Assembly (NCBI GenBank): GCA_963715025.1
Contig: CAVQQQ010000010.1
Span: 1 to 64,000, forward strand
Length of the DNA: 64,000 bases
Reading direction: 5' to 3'
Origin: DASSJT01 sp963715025
Lineage (GTDB): Bacteria > Actinomycetota > Actinomycetes > Actinomycetales > Dermatophilaceae
Shown here: piece after piece, positions 1-9,723 of the stretch
Numbering within the stretch: position 1 is the first letter of the stretch
Layout: every line of letters begins with the position of its first letter
Made by a program: the position numbers and the translations under genes
The notes under the pieces: model-generated
What the model was told of the DNA's origin: nothing
The model's input: only the letters and a program-made list of their open reading frames with translations
Database searches by the model: none

Positions 1-463
1 TGCGCCAGCGGGTCGCGCCCGTCACCGCGTCGAACGCCCAGATCTCCGAGGCCGGCCGGTTGATGCCGACGTAGACGGTCCCGTCCCCGACGGCCGGCGA
101 GGCATCGATCCAGTCCCCGTCCAGCGCGCTATCCGGCTTGGCCCACAGCTGTTCCCCGGTGGCCGCGTCGAGCGCGTGCAGCCGGCCGTCCAGCCCGCCG
201 ACGTAGACCCGGCCGTCGGCGATCGCCGGCGAGGAGAAGACGCTGCCCGCCACGGTCGTCACCCACTGCTGGCGTAGCCCGCCGACAGTTGAGGGAGACA
301 GCACGGTCTCGGCGGTATTGACACCTAGGTGAGCGGCCCCGTTGCGGAACTGGGTCCAGTCACCGGTCGTGACGGCGCTCGCCGGTGAAGGAGCCACCAG
401 CGGCGTCATGACAAGCGCAGCGAGCCCGCACAGGGCCCGCACCCGAAACATCCGTCCAGTCAT
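1..463 (-). CDS. Exported PQQ-repeat beta-propeller protein (N-terminal part)
   Basis: The first 154 residues of a longer protein whose 3' end lies outside the window. The ATG at 463 is followed by a signal peptide (basic MTGRMFRVR, hydrophobic core, APSPASA cleavage region near residue 30). The mature part shows PQQ/BamB-like blades: 'SSPAIADGRVYVGGLDGRLHALDAATGE' style repeats at about residues 75-105 and again at 118-150, each with an Asp-Gly turn and a Tyr-Val-Gly strand. Such propellers act outside the membrane, either as PQQ enzymes or as scaffolds; no catalytic residues are visible here, so the substrate is unknown. In-frame ATG at codon 5 is an alternative start. Confidence 0.8.
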   Translation of the reverse strand, partial: MTGRMFRVRALCGLAALVMTPLVAPSPASAVTTGDWTQFRNGAAHLGVNTAETVLSPSTVGGLRQQWVTTVAGSVFSSPAIADGRVYVGGLDGRLHALDAATGEQLWAKPDSALDGDWIDASPAVGDGTVYVGINRPASEIWAFDAVTGATRWR

Positions 464-669
464 GAACCGAGGATCGCGCGCCGGCATCAACGATCGATCA
501 AAGCCACCCCTGAAGCAGGCGGCCCACGGCGCGCGCCAGCACCTGGCGCTGAGCGATGCATGGTTCACCCAACGGCCGCGCACGCGACACCTCATCGCAC
601 CCCCCGCGTCGCCGCATCCGACGCCGCTCAGGCGGGTGCGAGTGCGTAGCCCCCTGATGCGATGCCCGA

Positions 670-822
670 TTGGGAGAGCGAACCGGGATCATCTACGGCA
701 CCTTCATCCGGAGCGGCGAAACCTCGAGCGACGCCCGGCCGGCCCTCGTGGAGCTGCACACCACGCAGCTGCGAGCGATCAGCAACCAGCTGCGGCTCCG
801 TGGCCATATCCGGGGCGTCTGA
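670..822 (+). CDS. Possible 50-aa ORF or gene remnant in the 464-919 gap
   Basis: The 456-bp stretch between the propeller gene and the esterase holds no clear gene. One frame, opened by a TTG at 670 and closed by TGA at 822, reads like protein: it contains GIIYGTFIRSGE, then ALVELHTTQLRAI, and ends RLRGHIRGV. There is no Shine-Dalgarno and no ATG, so it may be the 3' remnant of a lost gene. I do not recognise a family. The rest of the gap shows nothing I can name. Confidence 0.2.
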   Translation: MGERTGIIYGTFIRSGETSSDARPALVELHTTQLRAISNQLRLRGHIRGV

Positions 823-919
823 CCCGGTCCTCCCGATCGCAGTGTCATACAGACCGGCGTCGTAGCGACCGGCACCTGAGGGCCGCGTTGCGCCGCTGGA
901 CAGATGCGAGGATGCGGGC

Positions 920-2410
<1,491 letters not shown>

Positions 2411-2564
2411 TCTTCGTCACCGATCGCCGGGACCACAGGCACGACGTCGTGACCAACGGCAGTGTGCGGTCGGACCAGGAACCCTGGGCCGGCGCGTTCC
2501 ATAGGCAGGCACGGTTGGCGCCCTATCCTCTTAGGGGACGCACGAAGCGGCATGGGGGTGGACG

Positions 2565-3554
2565 GTGAACGTACTGGTCGTGGGAGCCAATGGTCAGCTG
2601 GGTGCGGCCTGTTGCCGGCAGCTTGTCGCGCGCGGGCATGAGGTGCGCGGCTCGGTTCGAGTCCTTGAGCGTGGCCGCGTCCTTGGGTTGACTGGAGTGG
2701 AGCTCGTCGAGGCGGACCTGGCAGCGGATCCGGATCTGGATCATCTGCTCAACGGCGCCGAGGCGGTTGTCCTCACGGCGAACGCGGTGGTCCCAAGGCG
2801 GGGCGACGATCCGAGCCGGTTCGCTTCTGGGGCGCGGCGCTTGGTGGAAGGTGCGGCTCAGCGCGGGGTGCGGCGTGTGGTGCTGCCGTCGGTACCAGTC
2901 ACGGGACTGGATTCGAGCGTTCCGCTGGCCTCGGAGCGTCGGCGTCTGGAGGAGCTGGTCCTGAGGACCGTTCCGGAGTCGGCGATCGTGAGGTTCCCAC
3001 CCTTCATCGAGTGCTGGCTGGCGCTGGTCGGGTCCTCCATCCCGTTGCGGGGTGAGCCGAACGCGACCATCGGTCGCCCATCACCCTTCCTGCGCTCCTT
3101 CCGGTCTGCGACCGGCGCGCTGGTGGAGCGCCGCGGCCTGATGCTCGTGCCCGGACCTGCCGCCAACCGGCACGCGTTCATCGCGATCGCGGACGCCGCC
3201 GGTGCCTGCGCCGAAGCGGTCAGCCGGCCGGACATGGCCGGGGCCGTCCGCGAGGTCGGCGGTCCGGCGATTCTGAGCTGGCGCGACGTCGCCGACATTT
3301 TCTCCCGCCTCCTTGGCCGCCACGTTCGGGTCCTGTCCACTCCTGGCGCCGTGTATGCCGCCGCCGCCTTCATGCTTGGCCCCGTGGCCACCGTTCCTTC
3401 CCGCACCATGGCCCTCAACCGGTTCATGGCCAGCTCTGAAACCGCCTGGCAGCCGCCCGGTGGCGATCTCGTCGACCCGAGCGAGATGACGACGGTCGAG
3501 CAGTTCCTGGAGCGCAAGCTCGCGCTGCCCGCCAAGCTGCCACAGGTCGCCTGA
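2565..3554 (+). CDS. NAD(P)-binding atypical SDR / NmrA-like reductase
   Basis: A 329-residue protein opening on GTG after a G-rich ribosome site. Residues 2-15 form an N-terminal Rossmann motif, VLVVGANGQLGAA, the GxxGxxG pattern of extended/atypical SDR and NmrA-type proteins. The following acidic strand ends (VEADL) and the hydrophobic strand AVVLTANAVV fit NAD(P) binding. No YxxxK catalytic pair is obvious, as in atypical SDRs that act as redox sensors or on unusual substrates. The C-terminal half (VGGPAILSWRDVADIF, about 228-243) matches the substrate domain seen in sugar-nucleotide or NmrA-like members. Function beyond dinucleotide binding is not determined. Confidence 0.8.
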   Translation: MNVLVVGANGQLGAACCRQLVARGHEVRGSVRVLERGRVLGLTGVELVEADLAADPDLDHLLNGAEAVVLTANAVVPRRGDDPSRFASGARRLVEGAAQRGVRRVVLPSVPVTGLDSSVPLASERRRLEELVLRTVPESAIVRFPPFIECWLALVGSSIPLRGEPNATIGRPSPFLRSFRSATGALVERRGLMLVPGPAANRHAFIAIADAAGACAEAVSRPDMAGAVREVGGPAILSWRDVADIFSRLLGRHVRVLSTPGAVYAAAAFMLGPVATVPSRTMALNRFMASSETAWQPPGGDLVDPSEMTTVEQFLERKLALPAKLPQVA

Positions 3555-3713
3555 GCCGCCACCCGCTCAGTGCCAGCAACAACCACCACAGCGGCTGCGG
3601 ACCAACGAGGAAGGCGTCCTCAGGAAAACGGCCACCTTCGGTGGCAACCGGACGTTGAGTGACGGCGTCTTCCGCTAGGGTCGGCCCAAGCGCGGCAGGC
3701 AGGGGGAGTCAGG

Positions 3714-5234
3714 GTGAGCGGACGGCGGCCGGTTGGGCGGCTGACAGCCGTTGCGCTCGCTGCCGTTGCTCTCACGGCCGTCCTCGTCGCCACGCCAGCC
3801 GCTGCGCCGCAGGCCAGCGCAGCGAGCGATGCCGACAGCTTCCTGACTCGGCCCGTCGGGGAGGCCGCCTGCCCGGAAGGAATGGCACGGAGCAGCACGG
3901 TCCAGCGGCAGGGCTACGAAAGCAGCATCCCGGAGTCGCGATTCAACGAGGGCTGGTACCGCGTGTCCAGCTCCGCCGCGCCCGAAGGCTCCTACTACGC
4001 CCGCAGCGCCCTCTCCGGGTCGACGTCCGACCCCAAGGACTACATGTTCCTGCCGTACGTCAAGGCAACTGCTGGCGTGCACACCCGCCTTGCCTTCGCC
4101 ACGCGTGGGTCCATGTCCTCCAGCAAGGCCACTGTGTCGCTCGACTCGGTCGGCGCGTCGGTGGGCGGGTCTTCCGGCTGGACCGGGCGCAACATCGACG
4201 TCACGTCTGCGACCGACGACGAGGGCGGTTGGCTGAGCACGTGGTTCGAGCAGCGGGTCACCACGGGCACCTCGACGACGTGGGACATCGACAACGTCCA
4301 GATCTTCACCTGCCGTCCGGCCGCAACGACCCGGCTCAGCGGCGTCGACCGCTACGCCACCGCAGCAGCGGTCTCCCAAGAGTTCCCTGCGCCCACAGAC
4401 ACGGTCTATGTGGCACGCGGCGACCTGTACCCCGACGCGCTGTCCGGTGCGGCGCTCGCGGGCAAGAACTCCTCACCCGTTCTGCTCGTGCAGCCCACGG
4501 GTATACCGACGGTGATCGCCGACGCCCTGAACCGGCTGCAGCCCAAGCACATCGTGGTGCTCGGCGGGGCGTCGGCGGTTTCTGACACCGTGCTCGCCCA
4601 GCTGACGACCTGGACCTCGGACGTCGTCCGCCTGGGTGGCGCAGACCGCTTCGAGGTCTCTGCAGCGGTTGCCGCCCAGTACCCCGTGGGACTCGCCAGT
4701 GTCTACGTGGCCTCCGGGCTCAACTACCCCGACGCCCTCTCCGGGGCAAGCCTCGCAGCCACCGCCGACGCCCCCGTCCTGCTCACGCAGACCACGTCGA
4801 TCCCGGACTCGATCCGCCAGGCCCTCGAGCGTCTCAAGCCGGCCCACATCACCGTGCTCGGCGGCTCGGGTGTGGTGAGCGATGGGGTGATGAACGAGCT
4901 GGCCGCGTACGCAACGGGAGCAGACCCATCCGTCACGCGCATCAGTGGGCCCGACCGCTACGCCTCCTCGGCCCAGGTGGCAGCCCAGTTCTCCAGCACC
5001 GTTCCCAGCACCATGCTCGCCTCTGGCGAGAATTTCCCCGACGCGCTGGCCGGGGCTGCCCTGGCGGGCACGTGGGGCGTTCCGCTGCTCCTGACCCAGC
5101 GCTACACCCTGCCCTCACCCATCAAGAGTCGACTCCAGTCGATCAGCGAGAGCCAGGGGTACGTGCTCGGCGACGGCGAGGCCGTGGCATCGATCGTCCG
5201 CGACCAGTACGGCCGCACCCTCCCCGCACCGTAG
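3714..5234 (+). CDS. Secreted protein with three cell-wall-binding (CWB2) repeats
   Basis: 506 residues starting at GTG. Residues 1-37 are a signal peptide (RRPVGRL, long Ala/Leu/Val core, ASA site). Residues about 40-200 form a beta-rich domain of unknown role with Cys53 and Cys200. The C-terminal half has three copies of the CWB2 repeat (PF04122 family), starting near residues 206 (RLSGVDRYATA), 306 (RLGGADRFEVS) and 409 (RISGPDRYASS), each containing a YPDALSGA or FPDALAGA block and a VLGG(S/A) block. The family binds anionic wall polymers non-covalently, so the protein is probably tethered to the envelope. It ends 10 nt before the next start, with AGGAG between, making it the first gene of the operon running to 8328. 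Confidence 0.9.
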   Translation: MSGRRPVGRLTAVALAAVALTAVLVATPAAAPQASAASDADSFLTRPVGEAACPEGMARSSTVQRQGYESSIPESRFNEGWYRVSSSAAPEGSYYARSALSGSTSDPKDYMFLPYVKATAGVHTRLAFATRGSMSSSKATVSLDSVGASVGGSSGWTGRNIDVTSATDDEGGWLSTWFEQRVTTGTSTTWDIDNVQIFTCRPAATTRLSGVDRYATAAAVSQEFPAPTDTVYVARGDLYPDALSGAALAGKNSSPVLLVQPTGIPTVIADALNRLQPKHIVVLGGASAVSDTVLAQLTTWTSDVVRLGGADRFEVSAAVAAQYPVGLASVYVASGLNYPDALSGASLAATADAPVLLTQTTSIPDSIRQALERLKPAHITVLGGSGVVSDGVMNELAAYATGADPSVTRISGPDRYASSAQVAAQFSSTVPSTMLASGENFPDALAGAALAGTWGVPLLLTQRYTLPSPIKSRLQSISESQGYVLGDGEAVASIVRDQYGRTLPAP

Positions 5235-5244
5235 GAGATGACCT

Positions 5245-5934
5245 GTGGAGGCCGAGCGCATCCTCGTCAACGGAGACCGGGCGGTCGTGACCGTCCCAGA
5301 CGCTTCGGCGCTGCCGGACGCCGTCGCGACAGGGGTGCTGTACACCGACCGCCAGGAGCTCGAGGTCAATGCCGGCACGAAGGCTGCTCGTGAGTTCTTT
5401 GTGACCTCGACCGCAACCACACTCTCGGTCAACCTCACCCTGCGCTCCGGTGCGGCCTTGACCGTGGGGCCGCGCGGTGGTGATGCGAGGGCCGGCCACT
5501 GCTACAGCGTCGCCGTCGGTCAGAACTGCCTCTTCGGCTACGCATCACCGTCCACCTCGGTCGAGACGCTGGCGAGCTGGCTCTCCAGCATGGAGCTCCA
5601 TGCCTCGGGCCCGGGCATCGCGGTGCGCCCCTCTGGTCCGGTCGGCTGGTCGCCATATCGGACCTTCTCGGTCGCGCAGCAGGTCGACCTGCCCGACGGC
5701 ACCGCCTATTTGCTGGACGTGCGCCGAGTTCGCGCAGACCGGGCACCGCGCCGCCGCGAAGGCGGAGGGGTGAAGGTGCACGGTGGCGTCCTCTCCCGCA
5801 GCTCGCCCACTGAGGAGCAGCCCCACGTCGTCCTGGAGAGCGATGCCTTCGTCAGCTACGGCATACCCATCGGTGCTGTGAGCCTCGACCGCGTTGCCAC
5901 CTCCATGTCAGAGCTCACGACGGTGCTGACATGA
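5245..5934 (+). CDS. Protein of unknown function in the MauD/MauE operon
   Basis: 229 residues from GTG, placed 8 nt after AGGAG. No signal peptide or membrane segment is visible. The body alternates short beta-like strands with a Gly/Arg-rich region (about residues 147-185, including RRREGGG), and there are two cysteines in the middle (HCYSVAVGQNCLFGY, about 90-100). I do not recognise a family. Its stop overlaps the ATG of the MauE-like gene (ATGA), so the two are translationally coupled. By position it could be a partner or substrate of the redox proteins that follow, but that is inference from context only. Confidence 0.75.
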   Translation: MEAERILVNGDRAVVTVPDASALPDAVATGVLYTDRQELEVNAGTKAAREFFVTSTATTLSVNLTLRSGAALTVGPRGGDARAGHCYSVAVGQNCLFGYASPSTSVETLASWLSSMELHASGPGIAVRPSGPVGWSPYRTFSVAQQVDLPDGTAYLLDVRRVRADRAPRRREGGGVKVHGGVLSRSSPTEEQPHVVLESDAFVSYGIPIGAVSLDRVATSMSELTTVLT

Positions 5935-6476
5935 GTGACGCCCTGCTCCTGACCTGCGCGCTCGTCCTCGGTGCCAGCGGGGCGTTCCACATGGGGCACT
6001 TCCGGGGCACGGCATCCGCCATCGCCCGCCACGGCGTTCTACCGCAATCGCTCGTGCGTCCGGTTGCCGTTGGCCTCCCCGCCGTGGAACTCATTCTCAC
6101 GGCGGGTCTCGCCCTGGGAAGTGTGCTGGGCCTGCGGCACACCGCACTCGCCTTCGCGACCGGGGCCGCGATCGCCTTCCTCCTCTTCGCGGCCTATCTG
6201 TATGCCGTGTGGCGGCGCCACCCTGACGCCGAGCTCCCCTGCGCCTGTGGGCTCGGCACGGCGACCGTGGGCGGCTGGGTCGCCATGCGGGCCCTGATTC
6301 TCGCCCTTCTGGCCGGGGCAGGCGCCATAGGAGGCGGGGTGCGTGCGATCACCTCCCGCCCGCTGGACGAGGTGGTCATCATCGGGGCCGCGGCCCTGAG
6401 CCTGAGCATCGCCGTCTCGGCGCTCCCCGACGCGCGCGCAACGCGCGCACCAACCCCTCTGGAAGGAGCCTCATGA
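5931..6476 (+). CDS. MauE/DoxX-like redox-associated membrane protein
   Basis: 181 residues with four strong hydrophobic segments (about 4-20, 43-63, 68-86, 105-130) and a fifth near 142-160, the layout of the MauE/DoxX-like superfamily. A Cys pair in PCACGLG (about 101-107) sits between helices where MauE proteins carry a CxC-type motif. In methylamine dehydrogenase systems MauE works with MauD in disulfide formation of the small subunit outside the membrane. Both ends overlap their neighbours by 4 nt (ATGA), so it is translated with the genes before and after. Substrate specificity is inferred from the adjacent cysteine-rich protein. Confidence 0.8.
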   Translation: MSDALLLTCALVLGASGAFHMGHFRGTASAIARHGVLPQSLVRPVAVGLPAVELILTAGLALGSVLGLRHTALAFATGAAIAFLLFAAYLYAVWRRHPDAELPCACGLGTATVGGWVAMRALILALLAGAGAIGGGVRAITSRPLDEVVIIGAAALSLSIAVSALPDARATRAPTPLEGAS

Positions 6477-7003
6477 GTTTCTCCTCGTCGGCGCTCCTCG
6501 TCTCGTGGCTCGCGATTGCGCTATTGGCCCTCGGGTTCGCCGGTCTGGCTCGCCAAGTGGCTGCGCTGTCTCGGCGGGGTGGATCCTCGGGGGCAGCGGT
6601 GCGCACCACGTCCGACCTGATCGGGCTGGCCCTGCCCACCTCGGGCGACCTCGCCCGTCTCCGGCACCCGGGAAGGCTGCTGGTCCTGTTCGTATCCCCC
6701 GGCTGCCCGTCCTGCCACGCCCTCATTGGCGACATCGCCACACTCGGCCTCGATCAGCGGGTCACCGTCGTGTCGTCCGGCACGTGCTCCGGCGTCGAAT
6801 CAGCCCCGTCGATCGTCTGCATTGCCCAGGCCCGCGACATCCTCGACCGTCTGGCCGTGCCGGCGACTCCGTACCTCATGTCCCTCGACTCCGAGGGAAC
6901 GATCACCGCAACCCGGGTCCCCACCGAGCTGTCAGACCTCCGGACGTTCGCCGAGTCCGCCCTGGGTTCAGGCGCCCTCACGCCCCTGGAGGAGCGGTCG
7001 TGA
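6473..7003 (+). CDS. MauD-like membrane-anchored thioredoxin-fold protein
   Basis: 176 residues: an N-terminal membrane anchor (about 7-27), then a thioredoxin-like domain on the outer face. The active site is FVSPGCPSC with Cys78 and Cys81, and the cis-proline loop is VPATPYL near 135-141. Two further cysteines occur in GTCSG and SIVCIA. MauD-type proteins transfer disulfides to a cysteine-rich partner. The stop codon overlaps the GTG of the next gene, which encodes exactly such a cysteine-rich exported protein. The start overlaps the MauE-like gene by 4 nt. Confidence 0.82.
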   Translation: MSFSSSALLVSWLAIALLALGFAGLARQVAALSRRGGSSGAAVRTTSDLIGLALPTSGDLARLRHPGRLLVLFVSPGCPSCHALIGDIATLGLDQRVTVVSSGTCSGVESAPSIVCIAQARDILDRLAVPATPYLMSLDSEGTITATRVPTELSDLRTFAESALGSGALTPLEERS

Positions 7004-7515
7004 CCATCAAGTTCGAGGATCTGCCCGTCGCGGACGAGTCGCGCCTGCGGACCCTGCTCCGGCCCACGCCAACCACGCGACGGCGCTTCCTGGGCGGCAT
7101 CTTCGGGGTGGGCACCGGTCTGGCGCTCGGCACGTTCACCGCTATCAACGCGGCATCAGAGCGGGCTGCGGCCGCCTACTTCAACGACTACACGGACACC
7201 GCCAGCGGACCGTGCACGAGTTATGCCAGCACGCACACCGAGAGCGGCATCAAGTGCGGACCCTCGACGGTCTGCGGCGACGGCTCGTGCTGCTGGGAGT
7301 ATCGGAGCGGAGCAGGCAACAAGGTCGGCTGGCACAAGCACGCCCCCGCACGGAGTGGGGCCTACTACCTGCACCGTCCCGACGAGTGCTGGGCCAGCAC
7401 CTACGACGCATGGCACTGGAAGTTCAGCGACGGCAAAACCTACCGCTGCTCCGACGGCTACACCTGTAGTTCCTCTGGATCCTGCTACAAGTCCATCTGC
7501 GCATGGGCAGTGTGA
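7000..7515 (+). CDS. Tat-exported cysteine-rich protein, MauA-like
   Basis: 171 residues from a GTG overlapping the upstream stop (GTGA). Residues 26-31 are TRRRFL, a near-perfect twin-arginine motif, followed by a glycine-rich hydrophobic stretch ending near residue 58. The mature part has ten cysteines in about 100 residues, including an adjacent pair (SCCWEY), and six tryptophans, several close to cysteines (CCWEY, ECWAS, AWHWKF, CAWAV). Size, Tat export, cysteine density and MauD/MauE neighbours all parallel the methylamine dehydrogenase small subunit, which carries six disulfides and a tryptophan-derived quinone. There is no heavy subunit or MauG in the window, so enzymatic identity is unproven. 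It may be a fully oxidised structural or binding protein. Confidence 0.75.
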   Translation: MTIKFEDLPVADESRLRTLLRPTPTTRRRFLGGIFGVGTGLALGTFTAINAASERAAAAYFNDYTDTASGPCTSYASTHTESGIKCGPSTVCGDGSCCWEYRSGAGNKVGWHKHAPARSGAYYLHRPDECWASTYDAWHWKFSDGKTYRCSDGYTCSSSGSCYKSICAWAV

Positions 7516-7748
7516 GCCCATCTGCTACCCGGCGCTGGGCCGCCGATCCCCTCACTCTTCTTCTGGTGGCCGCGCTGGCCGGCGCGGCCGTCCTCATGGC
7601 AGCAGGTCTTGCGGGGAGGTCAGCGGTCCCGACAGGCGGCGGCGCGGACCTGCCGGGGGCCGCCGTTCCCATCCTGGTCCGATCACCGCTCGTCCCGGCT
7701 ATCGCGGCCGCGCTGACAGCGGGGCTCGCCCTCTCCGGCTCCACTTGA
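7503..7748 (+). CDS. Small membrane protein with two hydrophobic segments
   Basis: 81 residues. Two hydrophobic segments (about 18-38 and 54-78) are separated by a Gly/Pro-rich loop (VPTGGGADLPGA). The ATG at 7503 lies inside the last codons of the cysteine-rich gene (13-nt overlap), so translation is coupled; a GTG four codons in is an alternative start. No family is recognised. It ends 3 nt before the next start, so it belongs to the same operon and may be a membrane partner of the exported protein. Confidence 0.65.
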   Translation: MGSVSPSATRRWAADPLTLLLVAALAGAAVLMAAGLAGRSAVPTGGGADLPGAAVPILVRSPLVPAIAAALTAGLALSGST

Positions 7749-7751
7749 GGC

Positions 7752-8328
7752 ATGAACAGCGCCTGGGCGCTGGCGGCCTCGGTTCGGGGCCAGATGTCTC
7801 GACTCCGGCTGTGGCTGTCGTTCGTCACGGGCACCACCGCCGGGGGCGCGGTCACCGGCCTCGGGCTGGCGGTCATCGCGGGTCTGGTGTCTCCCGTGCC
7901 ACAGAACGCTCGCTGGGGTGTCGTTTCGGCCGCGGTCGTGGCCCTGGCCATCGTCGATCTCGCCCACGCGAAACTGAGACTGCCCCAGCGGGCCGAGCTC
8001 ATTCCACAGGAGGTGTTCGCCCGAGGCATGGCACGCGGCGTCGCGCGGTTCGGATTCGAGTACGGGACCGGTTTCCGCACCCTCATTCCCTCGGCCGCTC
8101 CCTATGCGCTGGCCGCCTTTGTGCTCGGCGCGAACCTACCCTGGTGGCAGTCAGTGCTCGTTGGAGCCGTCGTTCGGCGCCGCCCGATCGCTTGCTGTGC
8201 TGCAGTACCTCGTGCTCGGGCGCGACGGCTGGCAGACCTTTCTGGCGATGCATTCGCGCCTGCTCGAGCGGTTAGGGACGCTGGCGACCGCGGCCTTTGT
8301 CCTGGTCGCCGTCGCATGGAGCCTCTGA
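7752..8328 (+). pseudogene. Polytopic membrane protein, frame broken near 8175
   Basis: Reading from ATG 7752, about 140 residues of a membrane protein (segments near 23-45, 55-70, 115-135) lead to PWWQSVLVGAVV. The frame then derails into Arg-rich noise. The +1 frame continues the protein smoothly: GAARSLAVLQYLVLGRDG, then a last helix ATAAFVLVAVAW and a stop at 8328. Removing one C near 8175 restores a single 191-residue protein. It is the last gene of the seven-gene operon. The break is either a sequence error or a recent inactivating insertion. No family is recognised. Confidence 0.65.
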
Positions 8329-8365
8329 GAGGTCTCCTCCCGGGCGTTGGCCGGGGCAGAGCCGA

Positions 8366-8884
8366 TCAGCGGCCGCCGGCATGGTCCTGGCCGTCAACGA
8401 TATCGGTCTCGACGACCGGGCCGGTGGATGTCTGGCCGGGGGTGGCGCCTGCGGTCACCGATGCCCCGCACACCACCTTCGCTGGGGGGTGGCCGGCCGA
8501 CGTGTGCGCCTCGACCACTGAGCCGCCCACGCTGATGCTGCACCCGATGGTGGTGGAGCCGGCGCCAGCGACAGCGGACAGCGTCGGCTCCGCGGACTCG
8601 GTCGGCATGCGCGCGGCGCCGGTCCAGCCGTCGCCGACGTCGAGGTCAGTGGAGATGTCGCCCTCACTATCGGTGTAGCTGACCGACGCGATCGGCCCGT
8701 CAGACGTGACGGCGTAGGTGACCCGCGGGCCCTCCGCCGCAGCCAGGGACGAGCCGTCGCCCTGGTCGGCAGAGCTTTGCTGGCAGCCGCTTACCGCTCC
8801 CGTCAGCAGTACGACCGCTGCGACCGCCGGCGCCACGACCGCCCTGCGTCTGGCGGCTGGGTGGAAACCCTTGTACAGCGACAT
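8366..8884 (-). CDS. MmpS-like lipoprotein
   Basis: 172 residues preceded by GGAGG. The N-terminus is a lipoprotein signal: basic residues, hydrophobic core, and lipobox LTGAVSGC with Cys34 as the likely lipidated residue. The region VTYAVTSDGPIASVSYTDSE (about 54-73) matches the beta-sandwich of MmpS-type transport accessory proteins ('V.Y.V.SDG...VSYTD..GD'). These usually partner with an MmpL/RND lipid transporter, but none is adjacent. An acidic linker separates the domain from the membrane. It is convergent with the operon ending at 8328, only 37 nt away. Confidence 0.8.
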   Translation of the reverse strand: MSLYKGFHPAARRRAVVAPAVAAVVLLTGAVSGCQQSSADQGDGSSLAAAEGPRVTYAVTSDGPIASVSYTDSEGDISTDLDVGDGWTGAARMPTESAEPTLSAVAGAGSTTIGCSISVGGSVVEAHTSAGHPPAKVVCGASVTAGATPGQTSTGPVVETDIVDGQDHAGGR

Positions 8885-9098
8885 TGCGAACCTCCGGGGA
8901 TAGAGAACGCGTCGCGCTGGCCCGTGAGTCTAGGTGAATCCGCACACGGGCCGGCGTAACCGCACGGCATACCCAAAGGTGTGTTTTCCCGATCGGAACC
9001 CGGAAAAACTCGCAGCACGAGAACAAGTCCCGCCGAGCCCGCGGCGCCGATACTCATTCCGGGTGATATCCAAGGCACCTCGGATGCGGAGGTGGGAC

Positions 9099-9713
9099 AT
9101 GGCCGAGGCTCCTCGCCGGGTCAATTACTACTACGGCATGGTCCTCGGGGTCGACGACTTGACCACCGAGCAGAAGTACCACCGCACGATGCGGTACCTC
9201 GACAACCGACTCCATGGATACGGCATCGTCGAAGGGCTCCAGGTCACCATGGACCCAGCCTGTGCGCACGTCAGCCCAGGCTGGGCGATCGACGCTTTGG
9301 GGCGGGAAGTCGTCGTCACCGCTCCCCTCTGTGTGGACCTCACGGCGATCGCCGCGGGCCGTAACAGCGCCCGCGACCTGCTCCTGACCTGGGCCGAAAA
9401 CCCTGACGCGAAGGTCCCCGGCCCGGATGGCGAAGACGTGTTCACCCGGTGGGTCGAGCAGCCGGAGCTGTCGCTTGCTCTGCCCAACCAGGCACCGCCG
9501 GAGGCCCTGGTCCTGGCGCGACTGACCCGCCGTCGGAGCGGCGCGGTATCGCGCGACGAGTCCATGCGCCGTCTCCTCGCCGACAGCCAGGCCCAGCCTG
9601 GCCCGGAAAGCCAGCGAGGTTCTCGTCCACGCTGGATGGGGCGGCTGTGCCTGGTGCTCACAGGGGTCGCCCTTGGAACCATCCCCCGTCTGCTGAGACC
9701 ACGGCGCGAGTAA
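9099..9713 (+). CDS. Orphan protein resembling a contractile-injection-particle component
   Basis: 204 residues from ATG 9099, 5-6 nt after GCGGAGGTGGG; the frame is open further upstream but that part reads as non-coding. Residues 5-45 (VNYYYGMVLGVDDLTTEQ, then YHRTMRYLDNRLHGYGIVEG) match the N-terminal pattern 'R.RYFYGQLLT..DF..EQ.YHR....N..LHGWGVV.GL' found in proteins encoded with phage-tail-like extracellular injection systems. A second block, VSPGWAIDALGREVVV, is also typical. The C-terminus carries a hydrophobic segment near 183-196 before an Arg-rich tail, which is unusual for a particle component. No tail, sheath or baseplate genes are nearby, so its role here is open. Confidence 0.6.
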   Translation: MAEAPRRVNYYYGMVLGVDDLTTEQKYHRTMRYLDNRLHGYGIVEGLQVTMDPACAHVSPGWAIDALGREVVVTAPLCVDLTAIAAGRNSARDLLLTWAENPDAKVPGPDGEDVFTRWVEQPELSLALPNQAPPEALVLARLTRRRSGAVSRDESMRRLLADSQAQPGPESQRGSRPRWMGRLCLVLTGVALGTIPRLLRPRRE

Positions 9714-9723
9714 CCAGCGCAAC

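Noticed and set aside
2654..2664. GGTTCGAGTCC resembling a tRNA T-loop
   Set aside because: No acceptor or anticodon stem can be built around it and it lies inside the reductase gene.
8934..9098. Upstream extension of the injection-particle-like gene
   Set aside because: The added residues look random and a good GGAGG precedes the ATG at 9099.
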